Under the pieces are notes generated by a model. It was given only the letters and a program-made list of their open reading frames with translations, did no database searches and was not told where the DNA came from. Of a DNA stretch of 13,160 bases, positions 1 to 7,145 are shown in pieces (position 1 is the first letter of the stretch; the number at the start of each line of letters is the position of its first letter). The DNA comes from Dorea_D sp963559605 (GTDB lineage Bacteria > Bacillota > Clostridia > Lachnospirales > Lachnospiraceae), in assembly GCA_963559605.1 (NCBI GenBank), contig CAUWLL010000057.1, positions 1-13,160 on the forward strand, in the 5' to 3' direction. The translations under genes were made by a program, and so were the position numbers.

Positions 1-74
1 TCGGCTATCAGGACGCAGGGGCAACCTCTGTGTGGCTGATCTTCCAGGGAATGCGGGAGTTTGTAGAAGGTTAA
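1..74 (+). CDS. C-terminal end of an unrecognised protein (partial)
   Basis: An open frame enters from the left edge and ends at TAA 72-74, with codons starting at positions divisible by 3. The visible last residues read GYQDAGATSVWLIFQGMREF followed by VEG. I do not recognise the family from this short tail. A hairpin terminator starts 27 nt after the stop, which supports this being a real gene end. The frame could be a chance opening, but the lack of stops and the terminator argue against that. Confidence 0.5.
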   Translation, partial: GYQDAGATSVWLIFQGMREFVEG

Positions 75-101
75 GGTTATAGAGAGCGGATAAAAAAGAG
101 G

Positions 102-133
102 ACAGTATATCACGTTTGTGGTATACTGTTTTT
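102..133 (+). terminator. Intrinsic terminator of the upstream gene
   Basis: A 12-bp stem (102-113 with 118-129, one G-U pair) closes a GTTT tetraloop and is followed directly by a T run (129-133). An A run at 92-97 precedes it, so it may also act on the opposite strand. It separates the left-edge gene from regulator 1. Only about 30 nt lie between its T tract and the regulator start, so the regulator's promoter must overlap the hairpin or be weak. The same arms could also serve as a protein-binding inverted repeat. Confidence 0.8.
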
Positions 134-164
134 AAATTAATAGCATATTTTCAGGAGAAATACG

Positions 165-866
165 ATGTCAAAGATTTTATTACTGGAGGACGACAAAAGC
201 TTGAACCGGGGAATCAGTTTAAAGCTGGAAAAAGAGGGCTATGAGGTTTACAGTGCATTCGGAGTGACGGAAGCGGAAGATATATTCCATACACAGAGCA
301 TAGACCTTATTATCAGTGATATTACAGTGAATGATGGAAATGGTTTGGATTTTGCCATAGAAATACGAAAAAAAAGTGATGTGCATATCATCTTTCTTAC
401 TGCGTTAGATCAGGAAGTGGATATTGTCAATGGTTATGATGTAGGAGCAGATGATTATATTACAAAACCGTTTAGTTTAATGGTGCTGATTTCCAAAGTA
501 AATGCTTTGATGCGGCGGATAGAAAGCAGACAGAATGAAAACGAGGAGACAGGGGAACTTCATGGGGAAGATATTTGTTTGCAGTGTGCGCAGATGAAGG
601 TGTATAAAGGCGAGGAAGAACTGAATCTAAGTAAGAAAGAGATCCAGCTTTTGCATTACTTCTTAGAGCACCAGGAACAGATTATTTCCAAGGAGCAGAT
701 TTTGGAGGCTGTCTGGGGCATTGACGGACAGTTTGTAGATGATAATACGGTTCCGGTGACCATCAGTAGATTGAAGAAAAGGCTTTCCGCCGGACAGGAC
801 AGAGAATATATTAAAAATATCAGGGGGCTGGGGTATCTGTGGATGACAAAAGTATTGAGAAAATAA
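165..866 (+). CDS. OmpR/PhoB-family response regulator, system 1
   Basis: A 233-residue cytoplasmic transcription factor, predicted to be phosphorylated by the kinase encoded next. The receiver domain spans residues about 1-120: acidic pair E8/D9 with D10, phosphoacceptor D52 (in IISDITVNDGNG), switch residue T79 and conserved K101 (in DDYITKPF). A winged-helix DNA-binding domain follows at about 130-230, with the family signature ISRLKKRL and the ending YIKNIRGLGYLW. The start ATG has a good site (CAGGAG at 152-157, 7 nt spacing). The stop TAA shares one base with the kinase ATG at 866, so the two are translationally coupled. A plausible target is the direct-repeat promoter at 3132-3167 in front of transporter 1. 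Family certain; ligand and regulon inferred. Confidence 0.96.
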   Translation: MSKILLLEDDKSLNRGISLKLEKEGYEVYSAFGVTEAEDIFHTQSIDLIISDITVNDGNGLDFAIEIRKKSDVHIIFLTALDQEVDIVNGYDVGADDYITKPFSLMVLISKVNALMRRIESRQNENEETGELHGEDICLQCAQMKVYKGEEELNLSKKEIQLLHYFLEHQEQIISKEQILEAVWGIDGQFVDDNTVPVTISRLKKRLSAGQDREYIKNIRGLGYLWMTKVLRK

Positions 867-1927
867 TGGAACAAAGAGAGAAACGGTACATCTGGCTGGA
901 GAGGAAGCTTAGAATAAATCTTGTGGTTACTACTTCGGTAGTTGCTGCATTTTTCCTTATGATTTATCGGCTCCAGAACGGAACGTTTTCCGGCGCTATG
1001 TGGATGGTATGCGCCACGGCGATTTTCTTAAATGCTTTATGGTGTTATTTGGAATATCGGCGGGAGTATAGAAGTTATCAGGAAATCGCAGAATATCTTG
1101 ATGCTTTTGAAAATGGGAATTATGAATTTCGCTCTGAGAATGCTTACATGAGACCGGGGATTCATTCTCAGCTTTTGGAACAGTTAGAAAGGCTTGGGCG
1201 CGCTTTTTATGTAATGAAAGAGCAGATGGTAAAAGAAAAAGAAGGCACGAAGGCTCTGATTACGGATATTTCCCATCAGATCAAGACGCCTGTTGCAGCT
1301 CTTGGCATGAGTCTGGAACTGATGGAAGATACAAAGACTACTGGAGCGGAAAAACAGGAATTTCTGGAACGGGGCAAAGGTGAAGTGAAGAAATTGAATT
1401 ATCTTATGGGAACTCTTACAAATTTGTCCCATATGGAACAGGCAATGCTCCGGCTTCAGCCAAAATCCGCAAGCCTGAAAGAAACGCTTCTCCGTGCGGT
1501 GAACGGTGTGTATTTGAAGGCAAATGAGAAACAGATAGAAATTGAAATGACAGAGTTTAAAGATATAGAATTATTTCATGATGTGAAATGGACGGCAGAA
1601 GCGTTTACCAATGTTTTAGATAACGCAGTAAAATATTCTCCGGCAGGTTCCAGGGTGGAGATCCGCGTAAATCTATACTACTCTTATGTTTCCGTGGAGG
1701 TGGAAGATGAAGGGATTGGTGTGGATAAGTCAGAGTATACAGATATTTTCAAAAGATTTTATCGCGGTAAGAGATCAGAAGTAGAAACACAGGAGGGCGC
1801 CGGTGTCGGGCTTTATCTGGTGCGAAAGATTCTGGAAGGACAGGGCGGGAGCGTGAGAGTACAGGCATCGGCAAACGGTGGAAGTGTGTTCTGGATGATG
1901 CTGCCATTTACAATGGTAGAAGGATAA
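866..1927 (+). CDS. Sensor histidine kinase with short extracellular loop, system 1
   Basis: A membrane histidine kinase of 353 residues if it starts at ATG 866. An in-frame GTG at 839 would add nine residues, but ATG 866 gives the TAATG overlap seen also in system 2. Two membrane segments lie at about 17-36 and 44-62, joined by a loop of only about 7-8 residues, so there is no room for an extracellular sensor domain. A linker follows, then the H-box DISHQIKTP with phospho-acceptor H137, an N-box NVLDNAVKY near 249-257, a DEGIGV G-box, the FKRFYRG box and the second G-box GAGVGLYLVRKI. This layout matches the intramembrane-sensing kinases that work with peptide-sensing ABC transporters. The partner transporter is probably the one at 3215-6373, now separated by the Abi unit. 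No convincing terminator follows the stop. Confidence 0.95.
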   Translation: MEQREKRYIWLERKLRINLVVTTSVVAAFFLMIYRLQNGTFSGAMWMVCATAIFLNALWCYLEYRREYRSYQEIAEYLDAFENGNYEFRSENAYMRPGIHSQLLEQLERLGRAFYVMKEQMVKEKEGTKALITDISHQIKTPVAALGMSLELMEDTKTTGAEKQEFLERGKGEVKKLNYLMGTLTNLSHMEQAMLRLQPKSASLKETLLRAVNGVYLKANEKQIEIEMTEFKDIELFHDVKWTAEAFTNVLDNAVKYSPAGSRVEIRVNLYYSYVSVEVEDEGIGVDKSEYTDIFKRFYRGKRSEVETQEGAGVGLYLVRKILEGQGGSVRVQASANGGSVFWMMLPFTMVEG

Positions 1928-1968
1928 AAAACGCATATTTTTCATAGAATAAAAGAAATATGGTTTCC

Positions 1969-1997
1969 TTGACAAAAAAACGGGTTGAGGATATACT
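1969..1997 (+). promoter_or_regulatory. Strong sigma-A-type promoter of the leader RNA / Abi gene
   Basis: TTGACA (1969-1974), a 17-bp spacer, then TATACT (1992-1997). This is a full-consensus -35 and a 5/6 -10 at ideal spacing, predicting a transcript start around 2003-2006. It starts 42 nt after the kinase 1 stop and gives the inserted unit its own transcription, independent of the flanking two-component/ABC genes. Confidence 0.85.
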
Positions 1998-2003
1998 GTA
2001 TTT

Positions 2004-2072
2004 AGTGATCGCACTACGGAAACTTGAGAAGCCCGTAGTCCGGGAGGCTCCTGTGGGGGCCTTTCGTTATTT
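2004..2072 (+). ncRNA. Candidate AbiF-type structured leader RNA
   Basis: The 5' leader between the promoter and the Abi gene folds compactly by eye. Stem P1 pairs 2013-2019 with 2033-2039 (7 bp, all Watson-Crick), and its loop can add a 3-bp CTT/AAG mini-stem. One base later, stem P2 pairs 2041-2051 with 2056-2066 (11 bp, three G-U) around a TGTG loop. TTATTT (2067-2072) follows, so transcription could stop here and release an RNA of about 70 nt, with some read-through into the gene. A conserved RNA of this kind directly upstream of abiF-like genes is known (the AbiF RNA motif) and has been reported to act as an RNA antitoxin. I cannot check the match to the consensus; the 5' and 3' ends are estimates. 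Confidence 0.65.
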
Positions 2073-2080
2073 GCGGGGGA

Positions 2081-3037
2081 ATGCAAAGAACGATAAGAAA
2101 AATGGAGAAAAAACATTTTTTAACATATGATGAGCAGATTGCTTATTTAAAAGAGAAAAAGAAGTTAAATATACAAAATGATGAATATGCAAAAACTATA
2201 TTATTTCGAATAGGTTATTTTTCTCTGATTAATGGTTATAAAGAGTTGTACAAAGATTCGGTGACGAATCAATTTCAAGTCGGAGTTACTTTCGAAAATA
2301 TTTATAAATTATATAGGTTTGACAATGATTTAAGGAGTATTTTTATAAAGTATATTTTAATGGCAGAGCGAAATATTAAGTCTTCTTTGTCCTACCATTT
2401 TTGTCATGTTTATGGAGATGAGCAGGAGGATTATCTGGATCTTAGTCATTATGATATTTCAGGTAAAAAAAAGCCTGTAGTTCAGAAGTTATTGAAGATA
2501 ATAAAAGGACAGATAAGAAGTGACAGTGATTATGTATATATTCGTCATTATATGAAAAAGTATAGATATGTTCCGTTATGGGTTTTGATAAACGTGTTGA
2601 CTTTGGGGCAATTATCTAAGATATATAGCTGTCAAAAAGGACATGTACAGATACAGGTTTGTCAAGATTTTGGCGCACTTAAGATTAATGAGATGGTGAA
2701 GATGTTGGCAGTTATGACAAAGTTTAGAAATGTCTGTGCTCATAATGAGCGATTGTTTGATTATCGTACAAAAGATGCTTTGTGCGATATGAAAATTCAT
2801 AGAAGACTTTTTTTGTTAAAAGAGAATGGACGTTATGTGTGTGGCAAAAATGATTTGTTTGCACAGCTAATCATTCTGAAACTTTTATTACCCCAAGATG
2901 AATTTAAGGTGCTTTTTCGTGAATTGAAGCAGTGTCTAAGAAAATATGCAGTGCATGGAGAAGTTCTTGAAAAAATGGGCTTTCCAAAGACATGGGAGAA
3001 AATCGGAAGAATTAAGAAGTATACAAAAAATGAATAA
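2081..3037 (+). CDS. Abi_2/AbiF-like abortive-infection protein with HEPN motif
   Basis: A soluble protein of 318 residues from ATG 2081, or 311 from ATG 2102. Relatives usually begin near the second (KKHFLTYDEQI), and neither start has a well-placed ribosome site: the G run at 2075-2079 almost touches ATG 2081. Abi_2 features include the N-terminal FLTYDEQIAYLKEKK, RIGYFSLINGYKEL near 43-56, AERNIKSSLSYHF near 95-107 and YVPLWVLINVLTLGQLSKIY near 163-182. The motif RNVCAH (R216 to H221) is an R-x4-H HEPN ribonuclease signature. No signal peptide or membrane helix is seen. The coding region is visibly richer in A and T than its neighbours, suggesting transfer. Predicted role: RNA-cleaving toxin/abortive-infection effector, held in check by the upstream RNA. 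The family is confident; activity and control are inferred. Confidence 0.9.
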   Translation: MQRTIRKMEKKHFLTYDEQIAYLKEKKKLNIQNDEYAKTILFRIGYFSLINGYKELYKDSVTNQFQVGVTFENIYKLYRFDNDLRSIFIKYILMAERNIKSSLSYHFCHVYGDEQEDYLDLSHYDISGKKKPVVQKLLKIIKGQIRSDSDYVYIRHYMKKYRYVPLWVLINVLTLGQLSKIYSCQKGHVQIQVCQDFGALKINEMVKMLAVMTKFRNVCAHNERLFDYRTKDALCDMKIHRRLFLLKENGRYVCGKNDLFAQLIILKLLLPQDEFKVLFRELKQCLRKYAVHGEVLEKMGFPKTWEKIGRIKKYTKNE

Positions 3038-3047
3038 GAAATGAAGT

Positions 3048-3096
3048 CAGGCAGGATATGTTCCGATGAAAATGGAGGGTGTTTTGCCTGTTTTTT
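3048..3096 (+). terminator. Probable terminator after the Abi gene
   Basis: CAGGCA (3048-3053) pairs with TGCCTG (3085-3090) and is followed at once by six T (3091-3096). The stem is only 6 bp and the 31-nt loop is long, so strength is uncertain. It ends the Abi unit before the transporter promoter. Kinase 1 has no terminator of its own upstream of the insert, so this could be the one that originally followed the kinase. Confidence 0.5.
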
Positions 3097-3112
3097 ATTT
3101 GAAGAGAAAAGT

Positions 3113-3128
3113 ATAACAATTTTGTTAT
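3113..3128 (+). repeat. Inverted repeat, possible operator upstream of transporter 1
   Basis: ATAACAA (3113-3119), two T, then TTGTTAT (3122-3128): a perfect 7-bp inverted repeat just upstream of the direct repeats at 3132-3150. Too AT-rich to be a terminator and lacking a following T tract. It may be a binding site for a dimeric regulator, but chance is possible at this composition. Confidence 0.35.
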
Positions 3129-3131
3129 CTT

Positions 3132-3167
3132 TCCTGTAATCCTCCTGTAAGGTTTTCGGTTTATGAT
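3132..3167 (+). promoter_or_regulatory. Candidate regulator-activated promoter of transporter 1
   Basis: The 8-mer TCCTGTAA occurs twice, at 3132-3139 and 3143-3150, an offset of 11 bp (one helical turn). Eleven bases later is a good -10, TATGAT (3162-3167). The sequence 17 bp upstream of that -10 (3139-3144) does not resemble TTGACA. Tandem direct repeats one turn apart over a missing -35 are how many OmpR-family regulators activate promoters. Regulator 1 is the obvious candidate, regulator 2 an alternative. Confidence 0.6.
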
Positions 3168-3214
3168 AGAACTACAGACAGAAGGAAAGAATGGACAGGG
3201 AAAGGAGTTTTATC

Positions 3215-3883
3215 ATGAAACCGATTTTAGAAACGAAGGATTTAGTGAAATATTATGGTGAGGGAGCCGGTCAGGTGCGCGCCATCGACCATACAGACAT
3301 TGCTGTGGAGCACGGAGAGTTTGTGGCGGTCGTAGGACGTTCGGGTTCCGGTAAGAGTACACTGCTTCATATGCTGGGAGGACTGGACAGACCGGACAGC
3401 GGTAAAGTTTTGATAGAAGGAAGGGATATATGCGCTTTAAAAGATGAACAGCTGGCTGTGTTCCGGCGAAGAAAGATTGGTTTTATCTTTCAGGATTATA
3501 ACTTGATGCCGGCGTTAAATGTGTGGGAAAATGTTGTGCTTCCTATCGGACTTGACGGAAAGAAAGTGAATCGAGAATTTGTCATGGATATTGTGAAAAG
3601 TATCGGAATGGAGGAAAAACTTCATGCCATGCCGAACCAGTTATCCGGCGGGCAGAAGCAAAGAGTTGCCATCGCAAGAGCATTGGCATCTCGTCCGGCA
3701 ATAATTTTGGCTGACGAACCGACCGGGAATTTGGATTCTAAAACGGAGATGGAAGTGATCACCATTTTGAAAAACTGTGTGCACAAATACGGACAGACAT
3801 TGGTAATGATTACGCATGATGAGACCATTGCACAGATGGCAGACCGCGTAGTTGTGATTGCAGATGGTAAGGTGGTGAGCTAG
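3215..3883 (+). CDS. ABC transporter ATPase, system 1 (LolD/MacB-type)
   Basis: A 222-residue nucleotide-binding subunit that powers the permease encoded immediately downstream. ATG 3215 is preferred because AAAGGAG (3201-3207) sits 7 nt before it; an in-frame ATG at 3191 would add eight residues. Walker A GRSGSGKST is at 41-49, the Q-loop glutamine at Q93 (FIFQDYNL), signature LSGGQ at 143-147, Walker B ILADEP near 164-169 with catalytic E168, and switch H201 in MITHDE. The closest families are ATPases of FtsX-type exporters and peptide-resistance transporters (LolD, MacB, BceA, SalX). The stop TAG directly abuts the permease ATG, so they are coupled. Expression is probably driven by the direct-repeat promoter upstream. 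Confidence 0.95.
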   Translation: MKPILETKDLVKYYGEGAGQVRAIDHTDIAVEHGEFVAVVGRSGSGKSTLLHMLGGLDRPDSGKVLIEGRDICALKDEQLAVFRRRKIGFIFQDYNLMPALNVWENVVLPIGLDGKKVNREFVMDIVKSIGMEEKLHAMPNQLSGGQKQRVAIARALASRPAIILADEPTGNLDSKTEMEVITILKNCVHKYGQTLVMITHDETIAQMADRVVVIADGKVVS

Positions 3884-6373
3884 ATGAATATTCTTACAAA
3901 GACTGCATTATCAAACTTTCGGAGAAATAAGAGCAGAAATATACTGATCGGCATTGCAATCTTACTGACTTCTGTTCTTTTGACTACTGTACCGACCATA
4001 TTTTTCGGGACTTTCAAATTGGAAAATGCGGCGGTTCGGGAAATTTATCCTACCTATCATGTAATGTTTCGAAATGTTTCCGAAGAAACGGCGGAGAAGC
4101 TATTGGAAGATGAACGATTTACCGATGCGGGACTTCGGGAAGATATGGCTTACGTGGTAACTAAGGATCCGAACGTCCGGTGCGGCATGGTGGCGGCAGA
4201 CAAGACAGTGTGCAGATTGAACCGTGTAAAACTTGCAAAGGGGAAATTGCCGGAAAAGAAAGAAGAAATCGTGGTATCCGAAAACTTCTTAGAAACTATG
4301 GGAATATCAGGAGAAATCGGTGATAAGATTACACTTCCGTTTCAGGCAGAGCAAGAAGGGAAGCTTCTGCTTCCCGAAGAACAGGAATTCATAATTACGG
4401 GATTTAGCGCTGACACGGAGGAGGTAAAAGAAAGCGGCAATTATTCTGCCATGGTGTCAGAAAGATTTGCTAAGAGCATTTTGCCGGAAGGAAAACACAG
4501 ATTTCGTTTCTACGGTTGTCTGGCAGGGACAGAAGGAAAGTCTACGGATGTAATTGAGAAGGAATTAAAAACCATTGGCAGGGAGTATAAGATCCGGGAA
4601 AGTGACATGGTGCCAAATACAGAGATGTTAAGCGCTGTTTATACGGATGCAGATGCATATGTGGGATTCGCTGTTTTTATGATCGTGATCGTGCTGGCGG
4701 GAATCCTTACCATTTACAGTATTTATTACGTATCTATGCTGGGCAAGGTGCAGGAATACGGAAAGCTGCGCGCCATCGGTGCAACGAAACGGCAGATCAG
4801 AAGTCTGGTATTCCGGGAAGGATTTGCCGTGGCATTGCCGGTGATCCCGGTGGGCGTATGTCTTGGGGCAGGGCTGGGCGTCTGGATTTTACGGCGCATG
4901 GTCTATGAAGGCATTTCCGCAGAAAATATACTGACAGACACGATGAAAGCTCTACTGGCAGAAGGAAATGTTTCCCTTATCCGACCGTGGGTTATAGCGC
5001 TTGCAGTGTCGGTCTCTCTTGTGACCGTGTATTTGTCCCTTCTTCGACCTATGAAGATTGCAAGTAAGATCACGGCTGTGGAAGCCATCCGTTATCAGGG
5101 CGAGCAAGAAAAATATAAGAAAAAAGAGCGCAGAGGTTATCAGGAGCTAAATACTTGGAAGCTTACTGTAACAAACTTAAAGAGAAATCGGAGACGTACA
5201 GGGATTACCGTTTTGACCTTAGGTGTAACAGGGATTTTCTTCATGGCAGTGGCAACAGTTTTAAGTTGTATGAATGAGAAGGTTATGGCAGAGGATGAAA
5301 TCCGCAGTGACATTCAGATCGGCATTGATGCCTGGGTGGGCGATATGCTGCATCCAGAGCGGGAAATCCAGAATATCCAGAAGGAGAACCCTCTGACGAA
5401 AGAAATGCGGGAGAAGATCTTGGTTCTGGATGGTGTGGAAAAACTGGAAACAGGACATTACGCAGGAGCTTATCTGCTGCATAATGAACAGCTTAAGGAA
5501 GATGACGGTTCTGATCTTTATACCGGTGTTTCCGGGCTTAGTCAAGAGATTTTGAAAGAATGTGAAAAATATGTGAGAAAGGGAAGCCTTGATGATCCGA
5601 AGCTCTCGGAAGGAACCGGAATAATCCTGGGAGACGGATATGTTACAAGAAATTCGGATTTGACCGTGGGAGATTCTGTAGAACTGGAAATACTGGACGG
5701 TGACCGCAAAGTGGATCGGACGTTTGAAATTGTGTCAGTCATAGATACGCCAAACAGTCTTGTCGGAAATTCCTTTGCCCTTCCGACGGAAGTGCTTCAG
5801 GGATTTTGTGAAAACGATCTGACGGATAGTTTTGACATTTATGTGAAAGAAAGCAAGCTTGACGATGTGACGAAAGCAGTGGAGGCATTGGTGGAGGGAG
5901 AAGAATTTCTGGAAATGAAAACCTACCGGCAGGCGTATGAGGATGCGCAAAAATCCATTGGGTTATTTGTATACGCGGGTTATGGTGCACTGCTCATCTT
6001 CGGAATGATCGGAATTTTGAACCTGATCAATACGATGATCAACAGCGTATATGTGCGGAAAAAAGAACTTGGTATGCTGCAGGCGATCGGAATGTCTGAC
6101 AGGCAGACGGTTCGGATGCTGCAAATGGAAGGCTTGTTTTATACCCTCGGAACATTGGCGCTGTCTCTTGGAATCGGAAGTCTTGCAGGCTATGGATTAT
6201 TCTTGAAGATGAAAGCGGACGGAATGTTTTCTGTTAAGTATTACGAATATCCGACAGTGCCGGCGATCATTCTGACCGTAGTAGTGATTCTTGTGCAGCT
6301 ATTGATCACGTATCTGGTAAATTCTAACTTTAAAAAGCAGAGCCTGATCGACCGGGTAAGATTTGCGGAGTAA
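3884..6373 (+). CDS. FtsX-family ABC permease with duplicated domain, system 1
   Basis: An 829-residue membrane subunit with two similar halves. Helix 1 lies near 19-42, followed by an extracytoplasmic domain to about 255. Helices 2-4 (about 258-282, 313-336, 367-386) form the first FtsX core. Helix 5 is near 439-462, a second extracytoplasmic domain runs to about 690, and helices 6-8 (about 693-719, 753-775, 792-812) form the second core. Typical FtsX motifs are GKVQEYGKLRAIGATKRQIR and its counterpart RKKELGMLQAIGMSDRQ. With eight helices and two external domains it is more like duplicated MacB/FtsX exporters than the ten-helix BceB with a single large loop. Substrate unknown; envelope-active peptides or lipids are plausible given the two-component partner. 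No terminator is seen in the 55 nt before regulator 2. Confidence 0.93.
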   Translation: MNILTKTALSNFRRNKSRNILIGIAILLTSVLLTTVPTIFFGTFKLENAAVREIYPTYHVMFRNVSEETAEKLLEDERFTDAGLREDMAYVVTKDPNVRCGMVAADKTVCRLNRVKLAKGKLPEKKEEIVVSENFLETMGISGEIGDKITLPFQAEQEGKLLLPEEQEFIITGFSADTEEVKESGNYSAMVSERFAKSILPEGKHRFRFYGCLAGTEGKSTDVIEKELKTIGREYKIRESDMVPNTEMLSAVYTDADAYVGFAVFMIVIVLAGILTIYSIYYVSMLGKVQEYGKLRAIGATKRQIRSLVFREGFAVALPVIPVGVCLGAGLGVWILRRMVYEGISAENILTDTMKALLAEGNVSLIRPWVIALAVSVSLVTVYLSLLRPMKIASKITAVEAIRYQGEQEKYKKKERRGYQELNTWKLTVTNLKRNRRRTGITVLTLGVTGIFFMAVATVLSCMNEKVMAEDEIRSDIQIGIDAWVGDMLHPEREIQNIQKENPLTKEMREKILVLDGVEKLETGHYAGAYLLHNEQLKEDDGSDLYTGVSGLSQEILKECEKYVRKGSLDDPKLSEGTGIILGDGYVTRNSDLTVGDSVELEILDGDRKVDRTFEIVSVIDTPNSLVGNSFALPTEVLQGFCENDLTDSFDIYVKESKLDDVTKAVEALVEGEEFLEMKTYRQAYEDAQKSIGLFVYAGYGALLIFGMIGILNLINTMINSVYVRKKELGMLQAIGMSDRQTVRMLQMEGLFYTLGTLALSLGIGSLAGYGLFLKMKADGMFSVKYYEYPTVPAIILTVVVILVQLLITYLVNSNFKKQSLIDRVRFAE

Positions 6374-6391
6374 GAAGATCCATGATATGAT
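6363..6391 (+). promoter_or_regulatory. Weak candidate internal promoter for regulator 2
   Basis: TTGCGG (6363-6368), a 17-bp spacer, then TATGAT (6386-6391). The -35 lies within the last codons of permease 1. The -10 is good but the -35 matches only its first three bases. It could give regulator 2 basal expression besides read-through from transporter 1. Confidence 0.3.
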
Positions 6392-6428
6392 AGATGCAAA
6401 GTGAGGAAGTAAGGAGTATCGGTATCCC

Positions 6429-7145
6429 ATGGAATTTAAAAATAAATCAGAAATCAGGAGTAAAGTTTTGGTCATCGAAGATGATGAAATGTTAAACGCA
6501 GGACTTTGTTACAGCTTACAAAAGAAACAGATAGAAGCTCAAGAAGCCCATTCTATAGCGGAAGCAAAAAATATTTTAGAGCAAGGGGATTACGACCTTG
6601 CTCTTTTGGATGTGAATCTGCCGGATGGAGACGGATTTGCGTTTGCGAAAGAATTGGAAGCGGTATATCATCTGCCGTTTGTCTTCCTTACCGCCCACAA
6701 TCTGGACGAAGAGGTACTCTATGGATTTCAACTGGGAGCGGACGAATATATTACCAAACCTTTTAATATTAAGATTGTGATGGAACGGCTCTTGGCGGTA
6801 CTTCGGCGGTTGAAGAGTCCGGCGAAAGAAAGGGAGGAGTATGTGTGCGGCAATCTGGAGATAGATTTTGAGCAGCATACGGTAAGAAAAAGCGGAGCGC
6901 TTCTTTCGTTGACGCCTACAGAATACTGTCTGCTGGAATTTTTCTGTAAAAACCGGAATCAGGTGTTGACGAAAGAACTTTTGTTAGAAAATGTCTGGGA
7001 CAACAAAGGAAATTATGTGAATGAGCATGCTTTGACACTGAATATCAGTCGTCTCAGAAATAAGATAGCGGATGAATCGTTTAGTTATATCAAGACGATT
7101 TATGGGATGGGTTATCAGTGGATTGGCGGTGGGAACGAACAGTGA
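6429..7145 (+). CDS. OmpR/PhoB-family response regulator, system 2
   Basis: A 238-residue transcription factor paralogous to the one at 165. The receiver domain has E17/D18 with D19, phosphoacceptor D61 (LLDVNLPDGDG), T88 and K110 (DEYITKPF). The winged-helix domain runs from about 138 to the end, with LTPTEYCLLEFF, ISRLRNKI and YIKTIYGMGYQW. ATG 6429 follows AAGGAG (6411-6416) at a slightly long 12-nt spacing. A TTG at 6468 with CAGGAG 7 nt upstream is an alternative start but would trim the first strand of the fold. The stop TGA overlaps the kinase ATG by one base. Probably co-transcribed with permease 1 at least in part, since only 55 nt and no terminator separate them. Confidence 0.95.
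   Translation: MEFKNKSEIRSKVLVIEDDEMLNAGLCYSLQKKQIEAQEAHSIAEAKNILEQGDYDLALLDVNLPDGDGFAFAKELEAVYHLPFVFLTAHNLDEEVLYGFQLGADEYITKPFNIKIVMERLLAVLRRLKSPAKEREEYVCGNLEIDFEQHTVRKSGALLSLTPTEYCLLEFFCKNRNQVLTKELLLENVWDNKGNYVNEHALTLNISRLRNKIADESFSYIKTIYGMGYQWIGGGNEQ

Noticed and set aside
839..865. GTG 839 as the kinase 1 start
   Set aside because: ATG 866 gives the same 1-nt overlap with the regulator stop as in system 2 and a natural N-terminus before the first helix.
2369..2398. Second HEPN-like R...H pair in the Abi protein (R97 to H106)
   Set aside because: The spacing is eight residues, outside the R-x4-6-H pattern, and the stretch is a conserved part of the Abi_2 fold. Only R216-H221 is claimed.
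1969..3037. A Cas13 or other CRISPR system
   Set aside because: The protein is about 315 residues with one HEPN motif, and there is no repeat-spacer array anywhere in the window.
3884..6373. Naming the transporters BceAB
   Set aside because: The gene order fits, but the permeases have eight helices and two external domains, not the ten-helix, single-large-loop BceB layout, so only the FtsX-type family is claimed.
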